A stretch of DNA of 64,000 nucleotides from Hygrophila difformis (taxonomy: Eukaryota; Streptophyta; Magnoliopsida; Lamiales; Acanthaceae). Under the pieces are notes generated by a model, which had not been told where the DNA came from, ran no database searches, and worked only from the letters and a program-made list of their open reading frames with translations. Positions 33,691-45,300 of this stretch are shown here, one piece after another. The DNA lies in contig JAOANR010000004.1 in the NCBI GenBank assembly GCA_030278955.1, positions 2,504,845-2,568,844 on the forward strand. Direction: 5' to 3'. Positions within the stretch are counted from its first letter, which is position 1. Each line of letters opens with the position of its first letter. Position numbers and translations under genes: made by a program.

Positions 33691-35119
33691 TCAAGTCTTG
33701 CTTCCAGGGTAAAAATATTCGACACTGCTGTCCTTAATCCTGAACTGGAAATTATGAACCTTGTTTCTTGGCTTCTCCGAGAGAGCTTGAAGTCCTTTAT
33801 TTGTTACAGTCAACTGTCAAGGCATTAGAACGAAATAAGCAGATTTCAATATATTCACACGAAGTTTATCAATAGCAATTACAAGTAGGTATGCGATGTG
33901 TGAAAATTCCAATATACAGCATAGGGAAATTCAAACAACACCTGTCCATGGACATCTGATGCCAGACCAGTAGCTAAAGGTTCAACTTTTATCACTACAT
34001 CTGCCAGATATTCCAATTGCAAAAGCAGGGTAGGTCGATCAGCAGTCGAATAAACATCATCATGGTTAAGTGCAATCAGGGAGCAGCCCTATTCGAGAAA
34101 TAGACAGCACAAATATGAATGAAACAACATTATCGACAGAATAAATTGGTGCAACAAACAACACGATAAAATAGAATGATGGTCTGATAACTCACAAATT
34201 GGGATATTAAACCGCAGCAATAACGCATAAAATCCAGGACAAGGTTTGAAGACCCATTTGCATCAATTTCCATTAGAGACACATCATCGACCATCAAAGT
34301 GACATGCCGCCTGCCTTCTCCATGGGAAAGAAAAATTTCTACTGCTTTGTGAACTTCTCCATACAATGCAACTAGTATATCCTCCACTGTTTTTCCTTGA
34401 CTTCTACCTAATCGAAGTATCAACAACTATCTTGTCAAAAGAAGAATTCTATCTAATTAAAAGTAATAGCATACGTAAAGTTATCTAACAACAGTTCAGC
34501 GAAATGGGCAACCAAAAATGCAATCTTTTCAATGTCTGCAATAATATATAATACACATACACGAGCTTGTATAATAGACTGCCAAATGTGAAGAAGGAAA
34601 CATGAAAACTGATTACAATATTAAACCAATATGGCTATTAAACAATATCCATACCGAGTTGATTCACCATAAGCATGTCTAAGAACAGCAATCTCTTATT
34701 ATCTCTTTGGGCGCTCAAGTTGCAACCCTGTCAATGTTTATTTTAATTTCTTTAACAATAAATCTCGAGTTGTGAAGTTCTAAAAAAAGCAAATTCACGA
34801 AAAAATTACGGTGACGAGGAGACCTCATTACTCTTTCAACGAAGTTCGAACAATCACAAGCAGGGTAGAAACTAACCATTTTGCGGAGGATGCGATCGTA
34901 GTGAGAAAATGGATGGGCGAAAGACAGAAAGACGACAGTGTCGTGAGAGTGAGAGGAGAGGCACCGCTTCAGCATATGATGGAGCACGAATGCTCCGCTA
35001 GTTTCCACACAATCCTCCACGAGGATCATCCTTCCACTAGAAGGCCAGGCGGAGGAATTGGCGGCGGCGCTACCGTCGAGGGCTTCATCGAACAGGTTAG
35101 ATGGTGGAGCAGTCGCCAT
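33691..35119 (-). CDS. ELP6: Elongator complex protein 6 (ELP6), 5 exons, 265 aa
   Basis: Exons on the minus strand: 35119-34877, 34727-34655, 34407-34196, 34088-33942, 33813-33691. GT-AG throughout, 798 nt in frame to TGA. ATG at 35119 gives [16 protein letters not shown]; a TTG two codons upstream is not needed. Conserved ELP6 blocks: [33 protein letters not shown], the GCNL exon, [33 protein letters not shown] and [17 protein letters not shown]. The protein has the RecA-like fold of the ELP4-ELP5-ELP6 ring but, as in the family, no clear Walker motif. The ring helps Elongator modify wobble uridines of tRNAs. It is convergent with TON1, with two fold-back elements between them. No defect seen. 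Confidence 0.92.
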
Positions 35120-35338
35120 CGGCAATGATTTTTTGGGGGGGGGGGATGTTTCCGGCTTCGGCCTGAAATTAGGGTTTTGGCGAGCGTATATTGAATTTGG
35201 GGCCGTTCAATTTTAGGCTCTGTTTGGATTATCATTACAAGCAGAAGTAATTCTTTTGTACTTCAGAATTCAAATGGTTCTCTTTAAATTTATATCAGTA
35301 TTACCGCCCAAAAAATTATAAATTTTATTACCAATATA

Positions 35339-35622
35339 CTCCCTCCTTTTTTCTTTTTTTTTTTTTGGTTTTTTGAAAAACATCACCCTTTGCATAATAG
35401 ATATTATTCATTAAAGTAACTTTTACTCAATTTTTTAACATAGTTATATAATATAAAATATAATCAAGTGAGATATTGTTGGATTCGTCTAATTGTGTAG
35501 TTTCAGAATATCAAATTTTTATAATTATTACTTATATATAGTGTGAGATATTAATGATTCTAAATGTGCATTGGATTACGTGCAGTGCAAAAATATAGAA
35601 GCTTTTAAAAAAACAGAGGGAG
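35339..35622. mobile_element. Stowaway-type MITE upstream of ELP6
   Basis: Left end CTCCCTCCTTTTTTC, right end AAAAAAACAGAGGGAG, TA flanks. About 220 bp upstream of the ELP6 start codon, so it could lie in or near its promoter. Confidence 0.65.
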
Positions 35623-36174
35623 TAGAAGTTAGTTTGTGTGGTGATAATAAGGCTTTAGCTTAGAGATAGATGTTAATGGAGAAAGTTCGGGGTGATTCTC
35701 ATCCCATTTTTAGGCCTTTCCCATTGTCCCCATCCGATTGCACATTGGGTACTTATTGGGTACCCCAAGGTAAGATCAATGAATTATGAAATGAATTAAG
35801 AAATTATTGCTATCAAATGTCGAATAGCGCATAAGCTTGGGGGTCACCGTGGCGGGATGGCAGATACTGTTCATCGCCACAATCCTTCTTCGTCTTACCA
35901 TTTGGCGGGATTGACATCGTAGCAATGGGAGAATTGCGCGTAGATGCCATGGCAGCCCATAGTGGAAAAATCACACTGGATTTGGACCAACCACCGGAAA
36001 AAAACCCCACCAAAACCCAACCCTTTGCCTTCCTGTTTAATAATCACGACAAGAATATATTTAAATCTATCCCGAGCTCATATCATTTGCTTTACGTATT
36101 CTCAGCATGTGTTGCTCATTTTCCGGTTGTGAGTGCAATTGGGGTACATTTGAATTTGTAAATAACTAAATACT
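35623..36174. other. Intergenic sequence without recognised features
   Basis: No gene or element termini seen. Confidence 0.45.
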
Positions 36175-36663
36175 TGTTAACCGTAGAATTTTGTAGAGGA
36201 AGAAGACCTCTTTGGATTGAACAAAGGTTGAAGGAATTACAAAGTTGCAGAAAAAAAATTACAAGGAATTAACGTGTAAACAATGGAATTACAGAAAGTG
36301 AAAAATGAATCTAAAGAAAGCAGTAAGTTGCAGAAAGCGATAAAAAGTAAACTGAAAGCTAAAAAGAAAGTAATGAATCTCGATTTGAGAGTTGTGTTGG
36401 AGGTGTTCGCGCTGTCGCATTGCCTTCGGTCTTTATAGAAGGTCTTCAACCCTTCATGCCAACCTTTCAAGTCAGGCTGTGTAACTCCCCACTAGGCCGT
36501 AACTTCAACCGCCGTTGATTATTTCGGGGAACCGTCACTCGTGATCTGCCTTTTCCCGCTCGACAACTCCTTGGCTCAAATGTAGACTGTGCATCCACTT
36601 AGAAAGTTGGGCCGGTATGAATTGGACTTAACTGAATGGGTTCAAATAAATGCAGGGTCAACA
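36175..36663 (-). repeat. 3' LTR of the non-autonomous element
   Basis: 489 bp, + strand reading TGTTAACCGTAG ... GCAGGGTCAACA. It matches the other LTR with few differences and small indels. Confidence 0.9.
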
Positions 36664-37298
36664 GATGCTCTCCTCGCGCAATTTGTCCGATTAGGCTTTC
36701 TAAGACGAATTTGCGCATTCAACATAGGCTTGACCCATTTAGATCTAAAAAGGCATCAAGTTCGCTAGAGGACAACAACTTGATCATTTTCATTTTTTTT
36801 CCTTTTCCACCATCGATTTGCATCGTCCGATATCGCGGGGTGTCGCCAACCATCGTTCACGAAGGTCCAGCTGCCACCGGAGAGCTCCTAGACGCCGTTC
36901 GAAAGCTTCCAGCCACCACCGGGGACTGCTTAACCACCGCGTATTGTTTCCGGACGTCGAGCGCTCGCCCGTGGGGCCAGGCTGTCGTGGCACCATCTCA
37001 GCCGCCACCTGCCTGCTCTCTGCTGCCATAAGAGGGCCTCTAGCCGCCACCCTCATGTTGTCAGCCCCCGTGGTTGATTTTCCAACCGCAATGGGGACCA
37101 ACCGCTGATTCAAGCTTCCGGCCAACACTCTCACAGGCCCAGCCGCCACCAGAATCTCGCCAGCCGCCACCTGCCTGGTCCCCAGCTGCCATCTGCCTTG
37201 TCTCAGCCGCCATTTGCAGTGGTCCAGGTTGTGTCGGCTTGGTCTTACTTCGAGCAGCGAATCGTCAAGCTTCTGCCGCCATTTTACCTTGCTTAGGC

Positions 37299-37466
37299 TG
37301 CTATCCGCGTTGTTCAGGCTGCTATCTGCCTTGCTCAGGCTGCCATCTGCCTTGCTCAGACTGCTATCCCCCTTGCTCAGGCTACCATCCGCTTTGCTCA
37401 GGCTGTTACCCCCCTAACTCAGGCTGTTATCCGCCTGGCTCATCCTGTCATCCGCCTAGCTCAGGC
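37299..37466. repeat. 21-bp tandem repeat, eight copies
   Basis: Unit like TGCTATCTGCCTTGCTCAGG plus C, eight in a row, all exactly 21 bp, with a degenerate unit just before. The period is a multiple of three, and on the + strand (antisense to the element) one frame reads a seven-residue CYPPCSG-like repeat without stops. Confidence 0.85.
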
Positions 37467-37580
37467 TGCTCCAACACGTCTCCAGTCGCCACCAAGTCCT
37501 CATGGGGCGACACTTGCGCACGCCGAGCCGCCACTCGCAACCTCCCTGGCCGCCATCGCGTGTGTCCGGGCCGCCATTGG

Positions 37581-37612
<32 letters not shown>

Positions 37613-37799
37613 TTATTTTTTTCTCCGGGCTGCCACTCCAATCTACTTGAGCCGCCACAGGACGCCTCCAGGCGGCCATTGAGAAGCTCCAGGCCGCCGC
37701 TGCTTGGCTCTCAGCCGCCACTTGCTTCGAGTTCCAGCCACCATCAACATCTCAGCCGCCACTTGGGCTCTCCCAGCCGCCACTCAGTCCTTTCTATGC

Positions 37800-38050
37800 C
37801 TTAGACGCCACAATGTTCTCTTGGAGGCCACGACGGCCTATTGAAGGTCTTAGAAGCCATGGCGACCTCTTAGATGCCTTGGAGGCCATGTCAGCCTCTT
37901 GGAGGCCATGACAGCCTCTTAAAGGCGTTAGAGACCATGACGGCCTCTTATAGGCCTTAGAGGCCATAATGGCCTCTTGGAAGCCAATGGTCTCTTGAAG
38001 GCCAAGGCGGCCTCTTGAAGGCCTCGGAGGCCATGGCGGCCTCTTAGAAT
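37800..38050. repeat. GGAGGCCATGACGGCCTCTT repeat array
   Basis: About nine diverged units of roughly 25-30 bp, each containing the self-complementary pair GAGGCC...GGCCTC, located where the gag-like sequence ends. Confidence 0.75.
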
Positions 38051-38874
38051 CTGTCGAGGGTGTTCTAGCCTGGATTGTTCCCACCCAGGATCATTTGAGA
38101 AGCCACCCCCATTGGTTCGTTTTCTTCTTTACCGAACTTCACTTCTTTGGAATGAATCCCTTGTAGAGGCTGACGTTTCACATCTTGTTCCTCAAGGAAA
38201 TTTTCTAAGTGGGCTGCTCTCTCGGCCAATTGGGCAAGATCAGTTGTATCCTGCACAATTAAACGTTCATTTAGTTTTGGCAACATGTTAGCCACTGCTA
38301 TATTGGCTATTTCCCTATCAAGGATTGCCACGGTGCATCGACCCTTAAGCCGCTGTAACCAGTTAATGAAAGTACTTGCCGTCTCATCGACAAATTGTTT
38401 GCATTAGTTAAGTCTGCGAGATTAACTTGTGACAGTGAGGTGTAGAATCTGTCATGGAATGCTCGTTTGAGGTCGGCCCAATTTTGGATTGAGTTAGGCC
38501 GTAGGGATGCATACCATACGAAGGCAGGTCCAATGAGGGATGAAATGAACAGCCTCAATTTGAGCCAGTCATTGGCTGCCGTCTCACCACACTGAGTAGT
38601 GAATCTGCCCACACGCACCACAGTGGACTTGCCATCGTCCCCTGAGAAGGTGGTGAACTCGGGCATCTTGAAGCCCCTTGGATATGGTTGCAAGGTATCT
38701 ACCCAGTTAGAGTAGGGTTTTCTGTATGTAGGCCGCTCCGTCGGTCTTAGTTGAATCCCGAAGTGTTGCTGATCATGTCTGCAATCAACTCGGGAAAAAC
38801 CGCCGGTGCCTGTGCATGAGGCATGGCGGCTGGAGGTGTAGCAAGAACAATGGCAGCTATTGTGGCATGAGTCG

Positions 38875-39045
38875 CAGCCACTCCACATGGCTGTGGCGTC
38901 TGCCCCCAGGCCCCCTGGCTGTGGCGTCTGCCCCCAAGGCTGTGACGCCTGCACCCCTAGCTGTGGCTTCTGCCTCCAAGGCTATGGCGCCTGCCACCCT
39001 GGGTGTGGCGTCTGCCCCCAGGGCTGTGGCGCCTGCCCCTAGTGT
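38875..39045. repeat. 21-bp-based repeat in the gag linker of the non-autonomous element
   Basis: About seven units of GCTGTGGCGTCTGCCCCCAA type (20-28 bp). On the minus strand they encode an Ala/Gly-rich repeat (ALGADAT). The autonomous relative has a different repeat at the same place (51480-51735). Confidence 0.75.
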
Positions 39046-39796
39046 TGGCGGCATCCAACCAGGATTCAGTGGTGACGGTATTGGCGAGTAGTTAGCCCCA
39101 TACAGTGCGTTTGATGCATTCGGCATATGAGGTGCCACTTGCCGTGGTGCCACGCCAGGTCCACTAGAGGCCGTCGTACAGCCTGGTGAGGCATTGGAGG
39201 CATCAAGCAGCCTGGTGCCGCATAGATCGACGCTGGAGGCACCGCATATCCAAAACTTGGCATCATAGGTGCCGCTGGGGTGAAGGCATAAGCAGTATGA
39301 TAAGGCAATGGGAACGGACCGGCCAAGCCCCCATATTCAGGAAGTGGTGGCTAGCCAGATGAAGCTCCCCAAGCCCTCTGTTGGCCGCCTAACGGCCCTG
39401 GGCATGGGAGACTAGGCCGCAGATTAGTGTCGTTGGATGAAGCGGTTGCAGAAGTAGTTATTTTTTGCTGAGCCCTCAATGAACTAAACCCTCTATCAAT
39501 TTGATACGCCATGGCATGCCGTAATACATCCATAAGATGCCTCGTAAGTAACGATATGAATTCGGTCATCGATTCTGTCATCGAAAGCCGCATCTGTTTC
39601 ATCAAGGTGGGGGTTGGCATAATCCCCTGTTGTGGTTGTGAGGTGCTCGCCGTCTCCACGGCGTCCTCAGATGATGTGCGAACCGACGTTTGTTCTTGAA
39701 TCGACATTTCTTCAAACTTTTTTGTTAGATCGCTTACAATCTTTCCAGATCTCAGACGCATGCACTTCTTTGAAGTGGATATGGCTTTAACTTCGT

Positions 39797-39814
39797 GTCC
39801 CACAGGGCGTGCCA
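39797..39814 (-). other. Primer-binding site of the non-autonomous element
   Basis: TGGCACGCCCTGTGGGAC on the minus strand, three bases inside the 5' LTR. It differs by one base from the PBS at 50828-50845. The priming tRNA cannot be named without a search. Confidence 0.65.
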
Positions 39815-39817
39815 ATT

Positions 39818-40310
39818 TGTTAACTGTAGAATTTTTTAGAGGTAGAAGACCTCTTTGGATTGAACAAAGGTTGAAAGAATTACAAAGTTGCAGAAAGGAA
39901 ATTACAAGGAATTAACGAAAGCTGTAAACAATGGAATTACAGAAAGCGATAATGAATCTAAAGAAAGCAGTAAGTTGCAGAAAGCGATAAAAAGTAAACT
40001 GAAAGCTAAAAAGAAAGTAATGAATCTCGATTTGAGAGTTGTGTTGGAGGTGTTCGCGCTGTCGCATTGCCTTCGGTCTTTATAGAAGGTCTTCAACCCT
40101 TCATGCCAACCTTTCAAGTCAGGCTGTGTAAGTCCCCACTAGGCCGTGACTTCAACTGCCATTGATTATTTCGGGGAACCGCCACTCGTGATCTGCCTTT
40201 TCCCGCTCGACAACTCCTTGGCTCAAATGTAGACTGCGCATCCACTTAGAAAGTTGGGCCGGTATGAATTGGACTTAACTGAATGTGTTCAAATAAATGC
40301 AGGGTCAACA
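39818..40310 (-). repeat. 5' LTR of the non-autonomous element
   Basis: 493 bp. A minus-strand TATAAAG lies at 40084-40078, a plausible promoter within the LTR. Confidence 0.9.
40078..40084 (-). promoter_or_regulatory. TATA-like motif in the 5' LTR (TATAAAG)
   Basis: TATAAAG, about 230 bp after the LTR start; the 3' LTR has the same motif. The autonomous relative has TATAAAA in the corresponding part of its LTR. Confidence 0.4.
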
Positions 40311-40321
40311 ATACTACTGTA

Positions 40322-40568
40322 CATCCGTTTTTTTTTAATTGCTACATTCCAATTATTGTTTTCAACTAGTTAACTTTAGATGGTTATATATATATATATA
40401 TGATTTGTTAACAAGGCTAAATAAAAAAAATGATAAAGTGTAGTGTAAGTAGAGATTACAAACTACAAAACTTATGTTGAACTTACCTTCAAAGTCATTC
40501 TCTAACCTAACAAAATGAAGTTCCAAAATTATCTAGTTGAAAATAGTAATTAAAGGAAACGGAGGAAG
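40322..40568. mobile_element. Stowaway-type MITE, diverged
   Basis: Left end CATCCGTTTTTTTTTAATTG, right end AAAGGAAACGGAGGAAG, TA flanks. The LTR element inserted a few bases from its end. Confidence 0.5.
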
Positions 40569-41986
40569 TATTTAATAGCTGTTGATATGAAGGCAACCCT
40601 TATACTTCTAAATTTAATACTTCATAATTTTAGGTTTGAGCACTCCAAAGGTGTGGTATTCAATCCAAATCTCATTTGTTTTTGCTTTTAAATGATATAG
40701 CAAAACGATATTCAGAAACGAAACTGATTGTTTGTAAACTCTATTCATTTATCTAAAAATCTTCATTTCTATCTTTCATCCTACCATTATTCATCTGCTT
40801 GCTAACAACATACTTTACTTAATTCCTATTGGGGTGCTAGGGATTTCCCTCTATAGACTTGCCTTTCTCAGAAGTTTTTGCTGCTCTGAAGAAATGGGTT
40901 GGAGCATCAAAGATTGAATAACTTGGTGTATATTCAATATAACTGGAAGATAATGACAAGATTTCAAAAAAAGGTGCGAGGAAGGAGCTACTTCACCAAT
41001 TGCCAATTAGTTTTCAGTTGGAACCTCATTGTGTTTCTAACATGGTATCAAAGTCATGGATACCCAGTTGAGTATCGTTTCATTTCTGAGATGAATATTA
41101 TCTCATGAGAGGTGTTAAGTGGTCCAACATCGTTTATATGTTGGGGCTCCCCATACTTATATGGCCTTGAGCAACTCCACCCATTACAATTGGTTTTGAG
41201 TTGAAATCTTATATCATTATCTTTCTAACAAAAGGCAAGAATTTTTATCTATTTGTCTTGAGGAATTTGAATTTCTCAATGAGTAGGTTTATAATTCAAG
41301 CGAAGTAATCTATCCTGGGGAAGATTTTTATGTAAACAAATTGATGACAAGGAGAATACACCAACAAATATATAGTACTAACTTAGATAATAACTTTAGG
41401 GGCTTGATTTGTTTGACATCTAATTTCATATTGATGCTAAGTTTACATTTATGATTGCTATTTAGTTTATGTATTTAAATTCATCTATTTTTATTTTTTT
41501 GGCATGAATTTATTTTTATTTTTTTGAACTATGTGTCCATTGATGACATTCAATTTTATCTTTTTAATTTTTTTTTCCGGTTAGATTTTTTTTTTGGTAA
41601 AACGGTTAGATTTTGAACTACGTAGTAGGGATGTTAAATTTTGCTCAAGATGGTTTTCATTTTTATTTATCTATTTATTTATTTATGAATTTTAATATAG
41701 GATTGAAAATATATGTATAATTATATATTTTTTACCTACTTACCACCATATTGTCGCCATAGTGGACATCATAGCACCATTACAATATGGCGGTCTACGT
41801 GCGCTGTGAGCCTGTGACATGACAGATGTGAAACAAACTTGTATCCAATATTTCCCAACAAACTTTTTCTAATCTTATTTGTGAATCTTAAAGTAACAAC
41901 TAACCTACCTACCTGGTGCGAGCACCATAATGAAGGAGTTTAGAGGCCAAGATAGCACAGACCCATGGAAAGAGATGAAAAGGAAT
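40569..41986. other. Intergenic sequence; possible relic of an LTR-related repeat
   Basis: No gene. At about 41041 there is ACATGGTATCAAAGTCATGG, and further on GTGGTCCAACATCG with a TTGGGGCTCCCCAT block. These resemble tRNA-Met-type primer sites and nearby sequence in small plant LTR elements. No LTR pair was found, so this is only a hint. Confidence 0.3.
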
Positions 41987-42338
41987 GGAACTGCTCGGAA
42001 AAATATATGATATGGTCATTTTTCTTTCCCAAAGATTCAAAATAATATTTTTTCTATTTTTTTTACCCCTATTAATCCTCTAAGTATACATATAATATAA
42101 AAAATAGTCATTTTCTTACTAATATTATAATTTAGCTAATTATATTCTTAATTATATCCACATGGAATGTTTAAAATTTCCTTACACTAATAATAAAAAC
42201 AAAACTGAAATAAAAAATTTAAAAATAATTAATTTTTTTTTGCGGGACAGCCAACATAGGCTAGATAAAGAGAAAGTGAAAAATACAAAAAACAAAGGAA
42301 AAACTAATCACAGGAAATAACAATGACAGCCGATTGCC

Positions 42339-45300
42339 TTAGCGGGCTCGAGGAAACCAAGTGCCCGCTGCATCTGCTGCCAGGATGGGCCTAAGAGCGT
42401 CTGGCGGATACGCCCAAGTCGTGAAAAACTGTTCATCCTCCACTCCACGCTTTGCAACATAATCCGCTGCGGCATTGCCTTCCCTCAAGATATGTTGAAA
42501 TTGGCAGACCTGTAGAGAGTGCTTGAAGTCATCAATCTTGGCCAGATGAGAGGCCAGCTAGTGAGAGCTATGTCTGGGACCATTAGTTAAGCGCAGAGCC
42601 TCCATAGAGTCGGTGACGCAGAAAACCTCAGTCTCTCCGAGTTCAATGGCAGCCTGTAACCCGTGAAGTACCCCGGCTATTTCTGCATGAATAACAGATG
42701 TGTCACCGAGACACCCCGAGACCCCCTTGATCCAACTACCATCAACACCTCTCAGCACCGCCCCGAATCCAGCCCGGTTCCTCCCCTCCATGCGCGATCC
42801 ATCCGAGTGGACAAACACCCCTGTCCAAGATCCCATGTTCCAACAGACAAGACGCGGGCTGGAGGCCGCCCCTGGTGGCGGAGCCTGCCCTCGATCCAGT
42901 ACAGCCTGAAAGTGAAGAGCTCGTCGGACTGAGGTGAGATGGGCTGTTGAAACTCCGTTAAATACCCTATGGCATCTCTCTTTCCAGATGTGCCATATGC
43001 CTGCCACAAAGATGTTGCCAAAAAACCGATACATGCCACACAGCCAGTGGCGGATATTAGGACGATCTAGAGTGTCCAGATCCGGCGGAATAGGAATCTT
43101 GAGTGATCGCCAGACTTGCACAGCCCACTCACACAAGAATAAGCAGTGGTTCCAATCCTCGGTGTGTATGCCACATATTTGACAAAGAGGAGAGGTTGCT
43201 AGTTGACGATAGTACCGTAACGAGTTATATGGAATGGCCTCCCATGAGAGCAACCATAGGAGAAAGCAGACGCGCTCAGGGATTGAGGAAACCCACAACT
43301 AGCGCCAATCATTTCCATCTCCAGTCGGACCTATGAGAAAATCATAACCCGAACGGCACGTGTATATCCCATCCAAGGAAGCTTTCCACGTCCAGGCATC
43401 AGTGGCCGAATCATGCAAGCAAGGTGGAGGCATGGCCAATATTCCCAACCTGATGTCATTCGGTATATTGGATCGAAGGAAGCTGAGATTCCAAGCTTTG
43501 TGACACACCACATCTTTAACTCGGACCTCTCGATCACAAGGTTCAATGAAAGGCATGGCTGCGCCGAGTGTTTGCCCCTTAAACCAGGGGGAGAACCAAA
43601 ACGAGCACTGGCCACTCCCTAGCTTAAAGCCAAACCCATGAATAAATTGTTTGGCAGCTTTGCATATACTTCTCCACACGGGCGAACCCGAACTCCGAAG
43701 CGGTACATAGTGGTCCCTTGGCTCACAATATTTTTCTCGAAATAATCGGCACCATAATTTGTCCCTCCCCATGAACAAGTCACTGCATAGCTTGCCCAGT
43801 AAAGCTGAATTAGCATCCCGAGCCTTCCTGAACCCCAAACCTCCTTGCTTTTTGGGACGACTAACCCGGTCCCATCCCACCAAGTGGATGCCATGACCAG
43901 CCCTGTCTTTCCAGATGAAGCGCCTTATCCTCTGATCAATTTTATCACAGGTACTTCATGGCAGCCACATTATCTGCATACAATAAGACGGTACAGCCGC
44001 CAACACATGGCGGGCCAATGTAGTTCTGCCAGCTTTATTTAACAACCTCATCGCCCACGATGTAATACGCAAATCCATTTTTTCCAGAATAAAGGAGTAA
44101 GAGTTGGCAGAAACTCTGCCACTGTGCATCGGAAACCCAAGATATTTCTCCAAATTGTTAATGAAGACAAAGGGAGCAGCCGAGGTGAGCCAATTTCTCT
44201 CCAATGAGATAACACATGCCGAGGTAAACACGCGAGACTTGGCCTGATTGACCTTCAGTCCGGAGCATTGAGCAAACGTATTCAAAGTGTCTTTGAGGCA
44301 GCCAATACTCGATTCATCTGCCATAGTAGAAAGAATTAAATCATCGGCAAATAACAAATGTGAAATACTGGTTCCTCCAGGAGATAACCGAATCGGTAGC
44401 CACCTCCCTTGATCCACTTGGTGTTCAATGGTTCTTGATAACCTTTCCATGACAATGTTAAAAAGGTAAGGGGAGAGAGGGTCCCCTTGCCCAAAGGCAC
44501 TCCATTCCATAAAATAGAGAATTCCGGGGACTCCACGCATGCCATAATAATATTTCTGAGGACAGTGGGCAGCACCATTTGCTCAAGACACTCTCGGAGG
44601 AACGACCACCTAACATTATCGTAGGCCTTCTCAAGATCGATCTTAAGAATCAAGGCCTTAGTCCGAGTGTTAGGCCGTGTCAAGGTAAACAACATTTCTT
44701 GAAGAATGATAGAGTTATCCACCGTGCCCCGTCCAGGGAGAAAAGCTGATTGTAATGGTGAGATATACTTCTCCAGCACCGGCCTAAGCCGATTGACAAT
44801 AACCTTAGATAAAAATTTGTAGGCCACCGTGCAAAGGGTGATTGGCATGAACTGTTTAATCGTGCAAGGAGCTGCAGTCTTGGGAAGCAAGCAGATGTAT
44901 GCTTTCGCCAAGGTGTCAGGGATACTGCCGGACCCAAATGCCTGTTTCACCATAGCAATCACATCACCTCCAATCAAGTGCCAATATTTCTTATAAAATG
45001 CCGCGGGGAACCCGTCCGGCCCTGGCGAGGCGAGTGGCTTGAATTGACTCAAAGCCTCAACAACTTCCTGACTTGAAACCTCACCACTGTCTACAATACA
45101 CCAAACCTTGGATATCGGCTGTAAGTGAACTAAGTTCCCAGTGTCAAACTCGCTTCCACCATCTGCGAATAAGTCCACATAAAATTGTCTAACGGAGTTC
45201 TGGAGCACCTGTTGATCCGTGCACCATGATCCATCATCCAGGAATAACCCATGTATCTTTTGGCGGTGGTGTCCGAATTTGGCCTGAGCGTGGAAAAATC

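Larger units (their letters stand above)
38065..39815 (-). pseudogene. Degenerate gag of the non-autonomous element
   Basis: Reading the minus strand from just after the PBS: a start resembling MRLRSGKIVSDLTKKFEEM, a segment with QMRLSMTESMTEF, then after breaks the retrotransposon-gag core (YPRGFKMPEFTTFSGDDGKS, FYTSLSQVNLADLTNA) and REIANIAVANMLPKL. Each piece matches the gag of the element at 50262. Several frameshifts and stops (near 39350, 39066, 38950, 38320) interrupt it, and it ends at the GGCCTC array. The protein could not be made as one chain, but the region also holds packaging and primer signals. Confidence 0.75.
36175..40310 (-). mobile_element. Complete non-autonomous LTR retrotransposon (Tat-related), 4.1 kb
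   Basis: Two similar LTRs (36175-36663 and 39818-40310) and a 5-bp duplication ATACT on both sides (36170-36174, 40311-40315). The primer site and gag-like remains show minus-strand orientation. No protease, reverse transcriptase or integrase. The PBS and LTR-end motif TGTTAAC/GTTAACA are shared with the large element at 50262, whose proteins could have moved it (inference). The 3' half is GC-rich repeats. Confidence 0.9.

Noticed and set aside
34811..35128. Plus-strand frame opposite ELP6 exon 1
   Set aside because: Antisense shadow of a conserved exon; no similarity of its own.
37299..37466. CRISPR-like array
   Set aside because: Units are contiguous without unique spacers, and the genome is eukaryotic.
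37074..37682. Candidate secreted Cys-rich peptide gene
   Set aside because: The Cys pattern comes from a 21-bp array inside an LTR element; no signal peptide and no independent gene context.
41040..41130. Small LTR (TRIM-type) retrotransposon with tRNA-Met primer site
   Set aside because: A TGGTATCAAAG motif is present but no pair of terminal repeats or target duplication could be found.
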